Positions 7,356-15,869 of a stretch of DNA of 45,806 bases are shown one piece after another; position 1 is the stretch's first letter; each line of letters starts with the position of its first letter. The notes under the pieces are model-generated. The model worked only from the letters and a program-made list of their open reading frames with translations, did not search any database and was not told the origin of the DNA. The stretch is from an uncultured Eubacterium sp. (GTDB taxonomy: Bacteria > Bacillota_A > Clostridia > Lachnospirales > Lachnospiraceae): NCBI GenBank assembly GCA_948759685.1, contig CAQBGY010000001.1:1-45806 (forward strand), read 5' to 3'. Both the position numbers and the translations under genes were made by a program.

Positions 7356-9547
7356 AATATGTCTATAATTGAAGATTTATATAACTGAAGATTGTTTCCA
7401 CCTGTATAGTCACTGTATTTAACTTGGGCGGAACATATAAGCATTTTGTTCTTTGCACTGCTAAGAGAACCACCCTTACAAAGTATTGCCCGGACATTCA
7501 TCCATTCATCATTCCAGATGACCATTTCTACCAGGTCATTGTTTTGTTGAAGTAAAAGTTTGCAGAAAACTCGATTCTCACCTGTTTTCTTGTCTTTAAA
7601 CTTTTTCTCCTCAATATCTACAATGTTAGCACAAATAGCAACGCGTTTTCCATCATAATCGGGGTCTTGTATGTTTTTTAAAAGTGCCCAAGATGCTTTT
7701 CCTTTTATTTTGGGCTTTGCTTCTGAATTGTCATAAATACGTTTATAGTCGATAGCTCCAATGCCACTAATTGCGATTTGCTGTTGACTCCAGAAATAAT
7801 GTTTGTTTCTCAAATCTTCCGGTATATCTTTTTCGGATATTTCAAAACCTAAACATTTTGCGGCTTTTTCTAAAATGGCATATCGTTCTATGACTGATTG
7901 GGCATTTTCTACTTTGTCAAAACATCCGGATAATATTAAATGACGGACATGTCTTGCATTAACTGGGCATTTAGTAACTTCCTTTGGGTTGTCTGGATCA
8001 TCCCAATATTTGTACTGCTTTAATTTATACCGGAATATTCGTTCTATAAAGTTTTCAATAGAACTGAATTCTCCGCGTACATTTCGTTCGTTTATAATCC
8101 ATTCTGTAGCTTTAGCTCCCAACATTTTAATACGAGAAAGAGACCAAAAAATTTTATTGGTTTCATAGTCTGTAATAAAGGTTCCGCCACTGACATTTAT
8201 ATCTGGTGGAACTATTTTTGCTTCACTGCATAGTTCCATCTCACTCATTAATGTAGGAATTTCATCATCTTTAGCCCATTGAAGAGCTATGGTATAAAAA
8301 GCTGTAGGGTAATTGGCTTTGAGGTAGGCTCCGGCATAGGCGGTAACAGCGTAAGCGGTTGCATGACTTTTGTTAAAAAGATAACCGCCAGCCACCTCAA
8401 ACATGTGCCATATTGCTTCTGCATCTTCTTTTGGACAGCCATTTTCATTAGCTCCGGCCATAAACTTGTCTCGTAAGGCAAGAATCTTATCTACTTTTTT
8501 CTTGGATATAAGTTTTACCAATTTAACCCCTTCACTTAAACTGAATTTTCCAACTTCACGTGCAATCTGTGCTAACTGTTCTTGGTAACACAGTACACCA
8601 TAAGTATTCTTCATAGCATTGTATGTTCCCCATAGATATACAGGGTCTGCGTCTCCCAATTTGCAATCTACATATTTATCTGTAGACCCGGAATCTAGTG
8701 TTGCTGGACGAAATAAGGCATTGGCTGCGATTAAATCTTCAATTTTATCCGGTTGCATACTTACCAAAAATTTAATCATCCCTTTAGATGAAAACTGGAA
8801 GATATTTTGGGTGTGTCCCTTTTGTAGTAGTTGATATACTTTGGGATCGTCTAGTCCGCTTTGCACGATATTTTGAAATGTTAGATTCGCATTGTATTTA
8901 TCATTACAAATTTCAATAGTTTGACGTAATTTTGAAAGCTCTTGGGTTGCTAAAGAATCATTTTTAAGTAAACCACACTCATCCAAATCATAGCCAGAAA
9001 ATTCAGAAACTAATTGTCCGTCAATTTTTTTTAATGGAGTAAAGTCATACGCCTCCATAAATCTACCGTCTTTTTCTTTTGGGGTAATAAGTTGAGCGGA
9101 CGCGTGAACTGAAGAAGAACGAGGCTGTCCCATTAATGTACGTATGTCTTCTATAACTTGTGGATAATCCATAATAAAGGCGTGTACTTTCTTGTTGGTT
9201 GCAGCTAACAAAAACAAATCCGTCCAACTCATATTGCCATCTTCAAATACATTTGTAATGTAATTTACAATATTTACAGGCACTCTATGTACACGTGATA
9301 CATCTTTTAGTACTGCTTTTAATTTCAGTGTAGTAAAAGTACCGGCCATAAATACACGTATTTGTCCAGGTGCGTTGTATCTTCGTTCAGTATATTGCCG
9401 CACGTCTTGAAGTCTAAGTGATTCATAATCTGTATCAACATCCGGTAAACTTCCTGATTTTCCTTGCAAATACCCTTGGTCGACAAAACAATCTATTGCT
9501 TTAATTGGGGTAATATTTTGTACAAACTTAATATTTATAATTTTCAT
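7352..9547 (-). CDS. dnaE: DNA polymerase III alpha, C-terminal catalytic part (split gene)
   Basis: 731 residues. It carries the catalytic palm motif SLPDVDTD at residues 33-40, equal to PDFDID in E. coli DnaE. Downstream are VHASAQLIT, YDLDECGLLKNDSLA (FD-LGL-type motif), GVLCYQEQLAQIAREVG, FNKSHATAYAVTAYAGAYLK (fingers) and a C-terminal OB fold (VAICANIVDIEEKKF). It lacks the PHP domain and first palm segment, which are encoded by 11174-12883. Thirty-two extra residues precede SLPDVDTD (MKIINIKFVQNITPI, KAIDCFVDQGYLQGKSG). They resemble the C-fragment of a split intein but lack the final His-Asn. ATG overlaps the stop of the tiny HTH gene (ATGA). The two parts presumably assemble into one replicase, joined or not. 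Confidence 0.9.
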   Translation of the reverse strand: MKIINIKFVQNITPIKAIDCFVDQGYLQGKSGSLPDVDTDYESLRLQDVRQYTERRYNAPGQIRVFMAGTFTTLKLKAVLKDVSRVHRVPVNIVNYITNVFEDGNMSWTDLFLLAATNKKVHAFIMDYPQVIEDIRTLMGQPRSSSVHASAQLITPKEKDGRFMEAYDFTPLKKIDGQLVSEFSGYDLDECGLLKNDSLATQELSKLRQTIEICNDKYNANLTFQNIVQSGLDDPKVYQLLQKGHTQNIFQFSSKGMIKFLVSMQPDKIEDLIAANALFRPATLDSGSTDKYVDCKLGDADPVYLWGTYNAMKNTYGVLCYQEQLAQIAREVGKFSLSEGVKLVKLISKKKVDKILALRDKFMAGANENGCPKEDAEAIWHMFEVAGGYLFNKSHATAYAVTAYAGAYLKANYPTAFYTIALQWAKDDEIPTLMSEMELCSEAKIVPPDINVSGGTFITDYETNKIFWSLSRIKMLGAKATEWIINERNVRGEFSSIENFIERIFRYKLKQYKYWDDPDNPKEVTKCPVNARHVRHLILSGCFDKVENAQSVIERYAILEKAAKCLGFEISEKDIPEDLRNKHYFWSQQQIAISGIGAIDYKRIYDNSEAKPKIKGKASWALLKNIQDPDYDGKRVAICANIVDIEEKKFKDKKTGENRVFCKLLLQQNNDLVEMVIWNDEWMNVRAILCKGGSLSSAKNKMLICSAQVKYSDYTGGNNLQLYKSSIIDIL

Positions 9548-9666
9548 TTGAATTGAGTTTTATGATTAACGGCATTGCATACAGTTTGGGCGCAAACACC
9601 ATATATTTTGCCTAAATCTTTCATTGAAATCTCTGTATTGGCGTATTTATCTCTCCATTCTTCCAT
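9544..9666 (-). CDS. 40-residue helix-turn-helix protein
   Basis: A short frame filling the whole gap between the Pif1-like helicase and polymerase C-part genes. Its ATG overlaps the helicase stop (TAATG) and its TGA overlaps the polymerase ATG (ATGA), which argues for translation by coupling. The product contains NTEISMKDLGKIYGVCAQTV followed by CNAVNHK, a typical helix-turn-helix (S-x-x-x-L/I-x-x-x-Y-G-V-x-x-x-T-V). Such an HTH occurs as a DNA-binding tail in phage HNH homing endonucleases, so this may be a remnant or a stand-alone regulator. No endonuclease domain is present beside it. Confidence 0.65.
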   Translation of the reverse strand: MEEWRDKYANTEISMKDLGKIYGVCAQTVCNAVNHKTQFK

Positions 9667-10967
9667 TATTCTAACCGTTTACCATAATAATTACCCTCTG
9701 ATTTGTATGCCCTCTCAAAATCAATTAGAGCATATTCTGGAATAATCATTTGTTTGGTGATAAAAGCATCTGAAACGATGCCTTCCAGCGTTCTACATCG
9801 GCTAAGGGCTACATATAGTTGTCCAGGACAAAAAGTATGTGATACATGAATGATAATTTTATCGAATGTAAGTCCTTGGCTTTTATGAATGGTAATAGCC
9901 CACGCCAATGTTAATGGAAATTGAGTACATGAACCAATTTCTTCTTTTACAATCTCATTATCTTTTAAAGTATATTGCGTATTACTCCATGTATAACGCT
10001 CAAATTTGATAGTCCGGCCATTATCCATACGTACTGTAATTACGTTATCTTCTAATGCGGTCACAATTCCAAGCATACCATTATAATAACCCTTTAATGA
10101 GTCGTTAACTAATGACATAACTCTTGCCCCAACTCGAAGTTTTAAATGTAAATCACATGGTATAGATGATTCTGGGAACTTGTCCTTGATAACTATATCA
10201 TAGTTCCGTATCTCTTGTTCCCCTAACTTATCAGCATTAATTTTCTCAACATCAGCTTTGTGTGTACAAATATGGATGTATTCACCATCATAACTGTTAC
10301 TGATTTTGCGGTCTTTCAATTCGCTTAATAAATCCAGTTCATCGGATGTTACTTGATAATTACGAATATTGTTAAGTACATTGATAAATTCTGGTTCTGT
10401 CTGCCTGAATATTTTTGTTAGCTCTACAATGTGGAAACCTGTGCGTTTGAAAACTAAGGCGTTGAAAAAGAAAAAACCATCATAAAAGTCAGACAATATT
10501 TCTCTTTCTTGTTTCTTTGTTACTGGAGGCAATTGAAAAAGATCGCCAAACATTACTACTTGTACACCGCCAAATGGTTCATCGCTTTCGTAAACCCACC
10601 GTAGTTTGCGATCAATGGTGTCCAAAATATCTGGGCGTACCATGCTTATTTCATCAATAATCAGCAATTCCATTTTGAGCAATAGTTCTACCTTGTATTC
10701 TGAAAATTTGTTTTCCAGTCGGTCGTAAGGTGTAATGGGTCCAAAAGGAATGCCAAATAGACTATGCAATGTAACGCCCCCTGCATTAATGGCTGCTATG
10801 CCTGTTGGGGCAGCTACAATGCAATTCTTCCCGGATTTTTCAATTAGATATTTTAGAAATGTAGTCTTTCCAGAACCGGCTTTACCTGTTACGAATACAT
10901 TATTCTCATCATCTTGAATGAGATTCATAATTTTTTGCATCTCTTCTGTCAAAATCATATCTTCCAT
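9666..10967 (-). CDS. Pif1/RecD-like superfamily 1 DNA helicase
   Basis: 433 residues. Motif I VTGKAGSGKTTFLKYL at about residues 26-41, motif Ia VAAPTGIAAINAGGVTLHSLF, Walker B LLIIDEISMVRPD, motif III VVMFGDLFQLPPV, and C-terminal motifs LAWAITIHKSQGLTFD and GQLYVALSRCRTLEG. This order and the F-G-D-L-F-Q-L-P-P-V signature fit the Pif1 family of 5'-3' helicases (phage relative: Dda). It probably unwinds duplex or remodels forks during replication. It sits between the two polymerase III parts. The start ATG GAA GAT follows the FTR-like gene by 6 bases. Confidence 0.88.
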   Translation of the reverse strand: MEDMILTEEMQKIMNLIQDDENNVFVTGKAGSGKTTFLKYLIEKSGKNCIVAAPTGIAAINAGGVTLHSLFGIPFGPITPYDRLENKFSEYKVELLLKMELLIIDEISMVRPDILDTIDRKLRWVYESDEPFGGVQVVMFGDLFQLPPVTKKQEREILSDFYDGFFFFNALVFKRTGFHIVELTKIFRQTEPEFINVLNNIRNYQVTSDELDLLSELKDRKISNSYDGEYIHICTHKADVEKINADKLGEQEIRNYDIVIKDKFPESSIPCDLHLKLRVGARVMSLVNDSLKGYYNGMLGIVTALEDNVITVRMDNGRTIKFERYTWSNTQYTLKDNEIVKEEIGSCTQFPLTLAWAITIHKSQGLTFDKIIIHVSHTFCPGQLYVALSRCRTLEGIVSDAFITKQMIIPEYALIDFERAYKSEGNYYGKRLE

Positions 10968-10973
10968 ACCTTT

Positions 10974-11171
10974 TTATTTTTCTATTTTTACATATAAATT
11001 GCAATGACAAACATCATGTTCTTTATACGAGCTGCACGGACATCGTTTGTCTTTGGAATCATTGTGGCATGGACACTCGCCATTATTGGCTTCACATCTT
11101 TTGAGGATGGTATTAACTACCTTGTCATTGGGATTTAAATCCCATCCCACTTTTCTTAAAATTGGAATCAT
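10974..11171 (-). CDS. Ferredoxin:thioredoxin-reductase-like small protein
   Basis: 65 residues from ATG at 11171. An upstream in-frame TTG at 11177 overlaps the previous stop, but ATG is preferred. The Cys pattern CPC-x8-CPC-x8-CHC followed by NLYVK matches the signature of the catalytic chain of ferredoxin:thioredoxin reductase (CPC-x16-CPC-x8-CHC), with a shorter first spacer. In the family these Cys hold a 4Fe-4S cluster next to a redox disulfide. The N-terminal DKVVNTILKRCEANNGECPC also fits. A likely job is supplying electrons or reducing disulfides for phage nucleotide metabolism in an anaerobe, but the partner is unknown. Encoded between the two polymerase halves. Confidence 0.7.
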   Translation of the reverse strand: MIPILRKVGWDLNPNDKVVNTILKRCEANNGECPCHNDSKDKRCPCSSYKEHDVCHCNLYVKIEK

Positions 11172-11173
11172 AA

Positions 11174-12883
11174 TCAAATTTCGTTTAGAGTAAATAAAAG
11201 ATCTCGATTATCAAATTGAATATCATCGTCAGTTTGCAGTTCATCTGCATATACTACAATAGGATCATCCATTCCGGCGCGTTTCACAAGTAACTGTGCA
11301 TCTTTGTCTATTTTATAAGTTTTATGATTTTCTAATGTAACTTCGATATATTGATTGGAATCTACGTCATCTCCAATAATGGTTACATCTGAAGGGTATA
11401 ATCCTGCACGTTCCGGGAGAAGGAAGCGTTCAAATAACAAATCGTATTTTATTGGATCTATAAGTGTTATTCCTAATAGGTATAAAACTAGACACCCTCC
11501 AGCAGAGCCACGTCCGCAACCCACTAATATTCCATTTTTGCGTGCCCAATTAACCGTATCATATTGTATGAGCATATAATCTACATTATTGGTTGATTCT
11601 AATACGTAAATCTCATGATCCAATTGTTTGCGATATATGTCTTCTTTATCTTTTGGAACCAATTTATTAAACCCGTCTTCCAGCAACTCCAAAAACATTT
11701 CATGCCGGTTGGCGTATTTTGATTTTTCATTGTCGGTCATGTCATATTGAGGCATAAAGTTGCGTTCAATCTCATATCTTGCTTCTGCTCCTTTAGCAAT
11801 CTTGACAGTATTTTCACACGCCCAATTGAATATATCCTCTATGTCCCATTTGTGTTCATCAAACAAGCCAGACATAGTGTTCCAATGTTCATCCAGATCT
11901 TTAAAATATTGGTCATCACTTTGTTCATGTGCCGCTCCTTCAGCAATTTTGTTAAGGATGATTTTGTTTTTTGCATCATCTTTGTCCAAATAATAGCAGT
12001 CACAAATTAATACTGGAGGAAGGTCGCCTGTATCATAAATGTAGTCAAAGTAACATTTTGTGGCATCTAGTACTTTAATATCAATACGTTCAGCTTTGAA
12101 TTCCGATAAATCTAATTGATAAAAACAATCGTCAAAACTGTCGAAAAAACGGTCAAGATTGTCACCTATGTCTTTCAACCAAAATGACGCATATTTGCTA
12201 AATACAATTATATTACCGGCTCCATGTCTTAGAAGATCTTGTAAATCAATGATTTTATTTTCGGAATCTACGTTTATACGTTTTTGAATTCTAAGCAAAT
12301 TTTGAAGTCCTTCTTGTGACTGACAGTATATTTTGGCATCTATCTTTTCGATACCATCAGTGAATGTAAGTGAATATCCAAACACCCATTGAATGCCAGC
12401 AGCTTCGCATTCTTTTTGAAGAATAAGGGTTGCTGCCATTGTATTGTAATCGCAAATACCTAATGCGGATTGCCCTAAGTATTTGGCTTTTTTTATCCAA
12501 TCTGTTAGCGAGAAACTTCCATTGAGCAATTCAAAAGGGGTATGTATGCCTAAGTTTACAAATTCTTGGGCATGGTTTAATGGCTTCCTATCGCCTACAT
12601 ACTTTAAAATTTGAAATTCAAAATCTTTTCTTGTATCGTAATAATACCAGTTGTCTCCAAATTGAAATACTATATAATTAATGCCTTCTTCTTGTAATGT
12701 TTGGATGTTTTCCATTGTATTGAACTTGATGTTGTTGTCAGCATCAGTACGGAAGATGGACTTAATCATACTGGTATCTTCATAGTACATTTTACCAAAG
12801 CCCGTGATTTCAATAACATCTTCATCTATGATATTGAAACACATCTTATTATTATCTAGCCAATTTAATAAATCAGGATTCAT
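11174..12883 (-). CDS. dnaE: DNA polymerase III alpha, N-terminal part with intein-like tail (split gene)
   Basis: 569 residues. A degenerate PHP region (LGIHTPFELLNGSFSLTDWI, SALGICDYNTMAATLILQ) is followed by palm motifs KNGILVGCGRGSAGGCLVLY and KYDLLFERFLLPER ending at residue 492. In ordinary DnaE the catalytic PDFDID follows within a few residues. Here 77 foreign residues follow and the protein stops. That tail (VTIIGDDVD, YIEVTLENHKTYKIDKDAQL, VVYADELQTDDDI) resembles an intein N-fragment, with block-B-like TLEN...D-A-Q in place of TLEDG...T-x-x-H, but no Cys/Ser nucleophile is at the expected junction. PDVDTD is in the separate gene at 7352-9547. ATG overlaps the primase stop (ATGA). 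Confidence 0.88.
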   Translation of the reverse strand: MNPDLLNWLDNNKMCFNIIDEDVIEITGFGKMYYEDTSMIKSIFRTDADNNIKFNTMENIQTLQEEGINYIVFQFGDNWYYYDTRKDFEFQILKYVGDRKPLNHAQEFVNLGIHTPFELLNGSFSLTDWIKKAKYLGQSALGICDYNTMAATLILQKECEAAGIQWVFGYSLTFTDGIEKIDAKIYCQSQEGLQNLLRIQKRINVDSENKIIDLQDLLRHGAGNIIVFSKYASFWLKDIGDNLDRFFDSFDDCFYQLDLSEFKAERIDIKVLDATKCYFDYIYDTGDLPPVLICDCYYLDKDDAKNKIILNKIAEGAAHEQSDDQYFKDLDEHWNTMSGLFDEHKWDIEDIFNWACENTVKIAKGAEARYEIERNFMPQYDMTDNEKSKYANRHEMFLELLEDGFNKLVPKDKEDIYRKQLDHEIYVLESTNNVDYMLIQYDTVNWARKNGILVGCGRGSAGGCLVLYLLGITLIDPIKYDLLFERFLLPERAGLYPSDVTIIGDDVDSNQYIEVTLENHKTYKIDKDAQLLVKRAGMDDPIVVYADELQTDDDIQFDNRDLLFTLNEI

Positions 12884-13923
12884 ATTTGAATTTTGTTTAA
12901 TTTATATTCGGTTAAAGTTTTCAGTCCGAAAGCGAACGTGTCATATATTTCCCAAAAGTTCATACTGTCAAAATCTTGACTGGAGTTCTCAATATCAGCA
13001 ACGTAGCAATCAAAATATTCATTTAGTTGTTCACCTGTTTTCTTTATAGCTTCTACAGCATCCCCATCATACCCAATGACAATTGTATGAACCCCTTTTG
13101 CCTGTAACTTATAAATTTGTGTATCAGAGATTTTCTTCCCAAACGTAGCAACAACAGCCACAGATGGGTTATTATACAGGTTTAATTTTCGCGTAAGTGC
13201 AATGACATCAAATACTCCTTCTACAAGGATTACGGTATCTGTTTCGTCTTCAATTATACTATCATAGTTGTATAATAATTTGACAAAATCGTTTTCAGTG
13301 CTATTCCTATAACGCATAATTTGGAATTTTCCATTATGACTTGCTTTACGGTTATATTCATCAATATCAGCTTTATCCCAAATATGCCGGGAAATATACC
13401 CAACAATATCTCCGTTGTCTATAATCGGAAATATTACATAATCATCAAACTTGAAGTTCATGTTACGTGTAGTGCCAACAGGAAAGAAATCGTAATCTTC
13501 TTCAGCAAATCCACGTTTTCTTAAATACCGATTAAAATGAGTGCGCTTATAATATTCAGGCATTTCCACAACACACACAGAGTCGTCTATTTCCTTTTCA
13601 TCGTTTTCCAGAAAAGAGAAATCATTAATTTTTTTATCTCCATCCAGATCAAAAGTATCTGTTATGATTAAGTCCTGACGGCCTATATCTGTCAGTAATT
13701 GCTCTAATGTCTGGGTTGAACGTCCACACGAAAAGCAATGTGCCATAAAAGGCTTTTTCCTTTCGGTTGCTTTACCTATATATATGCCGTATTTCCCCCC
13801 TTCATGCCCACAATAGGGGCACTGGGGGACAATCAAGTTCTTTCCGCTACCATCCGGTTTTGCATGTAGTTCAATAGAAAGTTCTTGGATTATATACTCT
13901 TTTTCTTCTTTACTCAATTCCAT
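12880..13923 (-). CDS. DnaG-like primase
   Basis: 347 residues from ATG at 13923, 1 base after the helicase stop. A TTG three codons upstream is possible but less likely. The N-terminal zinc finger CPYCGHEGG...HCFSCG has Cys at about 35, 38, 63 and 66. The central fold is followed by a TOPRIM domain with VILVEGVFDVIAL (Glu) and VIGYDGDAVEA (DxD). It would synthesise RNA primers for the replicative polymerase. There is no helicase domain, and the DnaB-like helicase is the next gene upstream, so this is a two-gene primosome. Confidence 0.9.
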   Translation of the reverse strand: MELSKEEKEYIIQELSIELHAKPDGSGKNLIVPQCPYCGHEGGKYGIYIGKATERKKPFMAHCFSCGRSTQTLEQLLTDIGRQDLIITDTFDLDGDKKINDFSFLENDEKEIDDSVCVVEMPEYYKRTHFNRYLRKRGFAEEDYDFFPVGTTRNMNFKFDDYVIFPIIDNGDIVGYISRHIWDKADIDEYNRKASHNGKFQIMRYRNSTENDFVKLLYNYDSIIEDETDTVILVEGVFDVIALTRKLNLYNNPSVAVVATFGKKISDTQIYKLQAKGVHTIVIGYDGDAVEAIKKTGEQLNEYFDCYVADIENSSQDFDSMNFWEIYDTFAFGLKTLTEYKLNKIQI

Positions 13924-13924
13924 A

Positions 13925-15280
13925 TTACGCAACTTTGCTGATATTTAATGTTCTTGCTCTGTCATAAAAACATTCGTTATCATAATCAGTAGCAATTTTA
14001 AATGGGTCTCCTTTTTTGAAGAATCGTGATTTTGCAACATTTAGGCGCATGACATTTTCGCGCATTTCATTGATGCTTTGATTAAGAGTAATAAGATGAG
14101 TCATTGGTCTACTCAAACCTTTGGCTTCTGAACAATTATATTCAGTCAATACATTTTGTTCATCGTTAAGCCACTCTCTATTTTCTATAGTTGCCTGATA
14201 AGTCACAACCATCCAGACATTTTCGTCACCTGCCAAGTCCTTTAAATCATTAGCAACAGCAACTCGTTTGTGGCGTTCTCCATTTTCTGACCATCTACGT
14301 CCGCTGGAATCTGTTAGCAAATCCATAGAATCTATGATAACAACGTCTGGAGATATGCCATAGATTTTTTTGTATTCAGCAATACCATTTTTTATATCAA
14401 TGGTAGACACTTGATTAGCGAACTTTGGAAAGGATTTGACTTTTAGGGTGCCAGACATTGCTTTGATTTCTTGTATCATTCGTTCTAATTCCCGGTCTTT
14501 TAGTGTACCAGTACTATAACGATAAGAATTACAGGAAACCAGTGACGCGGCATAAGCATCCACAACTTCATCTTCAGAACCTTCTAACTGGAAATGAAGT
14601 ACGTTTAATCCGTCTATTTGAGAGGCGCATTTCCCAATCCAACGTGCGGCATGACTTTTCCCAACACCAGTAGGGGCTAAGAGACATGTTAATTGAGTAC
14701 GTAAATCTCGTCCACCGTTCATTTCATCCAGACCATCAATATAAAATCTGGTGATTGGTTTAAATCTTGACTCTTGATTGTGTTTTTCTCTATTACGCCT
14801 AAAACGGGATTCAAAGGTTTCGACTACATCAACAAAAGAGTTTTGACGCAAGCTGAAATCATTTTGCCATTCTGCAAATGATTGGAGCAACTTCATTGCT
14901 TTGTCACGATCCTGTTTTGCATAAAGTTCACCTATCTCTTTGTAAGTCTTTTGAAATTTTACTTGTCTTAGATAATTTTCAAACTGTTCCAATATAATTT
15001 CCGGTTCAACTCCTTCGGCGCAGTCTTTTATATCTTCTAAAAGTGCTGAAACCTCTCTGTTGACAGAAACTATCTGGCTGATAATATTAAGGGTAGGGGA
15101 TGATTTGTGTTCTGCGAAGTATTTGCACAGATACCCCTGCAATGCTTGAAAATCTCTACCAGGCAAGTACGATTTCTGCATATATTCACACACTAAGCTA
15201 CATACATAGTCGTATGTAAAACAAGCGTAATATAATTCAAATAAAAAATCTTCTGTTAATACGTTATCTTCTTTCGCCAT
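13925..15280 (-). CDS. DnaB-like replicative helicase
   Basis: 451 residues. RecA-like core: Walker A LLAPTGVGKSHAARW at about residues 201-215, Walker B SPDVVIIDSMDLLTD near 312, WMVVTYQATIENREWL (Q-loop/H3 region) and a C-terminal RLNVAKSRFFKKGDPFKI (Arg-finger/DnaB end motif). The ~170-residue N-terminal helical part replaces the DnaB N-domain. Unwinds the fork 5'-3' and recruits the primase encoded next. ATG start, overlapping the upstream gene by 17 bases. Confidence 0.88.
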   Translation of the reverse strand: MAKEDNVLTEDFLFELYYACFTYDYVCSLVCEYMQKSYLPGRDFQALQGYLCKYFAEHKSSPTLNIISQIVSVNREVSALLEDIKDCAEGVEPEIILEQFENYLRQVKFQKTYKEIGELYAKQDRDKAMKLLQSFAEWQNDFSLRQNSFVDVVETFESRFRRNREKHNQESRFKPITRFYIDGLDEMNGGRDLRTQLTCLLAPTGVGKSHAARWIGKCASQIDGLNVLHFQLEGSEDEVVDAYAASLVSCNSYRYSTGTLKDRELERMIQEIKAMSGTLKVKSFPKFANQVSTIDIKNGIAEYKKIYGISPDVVIIDSMDLLTDSSGRRWSENGERHKRVAVANDLKDLAGDENVWMVVTYQATIENREWLNDEQNVLTEYNCSEAKGLSRPMTHLITLNQSINEMRENVMRLNVAKSRFFKKGDPFKIATDYDNECFYDRARTLNISKVA

Positions 15281-15869
15281 ATTCTTCGAGTCTTATTCGG
15301 TATAACTCTGGATATTTTATCGCGGTTTCTTGCTTGCATTTCTCGACATTTGTGCATATTTGACATGCTGGAGAGAATGGACTCCACATCAATGTGGATG
15401 TAGAGCATATTAGAAACCCAATATCTGTGTTGATACTCCGTTTCTTAGTGCATTCTTCAGATGGCATATAAATATACTTAGACTGAGGATGCTCTTTTTT
15501 ACAGATTAGTGAATTTAGATAGGCTCTGGTTAGATTGGCTTCAGATAACCATTGGTCTTCCAGATATTGCTTGGATTTGGAAGACATTGATAGATATTTT
15601 TGAAGAGCGGTAGTCCCAAATGTTTTTGGAGCTAATGTACGTTGATATTGGGCATTCCTGTTTTTATGAAGCTGGAATACACAATAGTCTACAAGTCGTG
15701 AAGTATTAAATTCTCCACCACAAATTTGAGTAAAGTTGACAATAAATTTGGATAGTTGGCGTTTGGCTTGCCCTCCCTCTGGGAATGAGAAGGAGGGGTC
15801 TACCAAACGCTTGGCTATTTCTGTATATACTGTCTTAATCTGTTTCGTCAGTCGTTCTTCTTTTTCCAT
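15264..15869 (-). CDS. Unknown protein with C-terminal cysteine cluster
   Basis: 201 residues from ATG at 15869 (a GTG one codon upstream is also open). The C-terminus has CQICTNVEKC, a possible metal site with other Cys (ICSTSTLMWSPFSPAC) close by. The N-terminal two thirds are basic and helical with no family I recognise. The position between the sigma factor and the DnaB-like helicase, overlapping both by 17-35 bases, suggests a replication accessory role such as helicase loading, but nothing in the sequence shows this. Confidence 0.65.
   Translation of the reverse strand: MEKEERLTKQIKTVYTEIAKRLVDPSFSFPEGGQAKRQLSKFIVNFTQICGGEFNTSRLVDYCVFQLHKNRNAQYQRTLAPKTFGTTALQKYLSMSSKSKQYLEDQWLSEANLTRAYLNSLICKKEHPQSKYIYMPSEECTKKRSINTDIGFLICSTSTLMWSPFSPACQICTNVEKCKQETAIKYPELYRIRLEEYGERR

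Noticed and set aside
7352..12883. Programmed frameshift or sequencing error explaining the split polymerase
   Set aside because: The parts are separated by about 1.6 kb with three coupled genes, and both ends carry extra segments, so a single indel cannot rejoin them.
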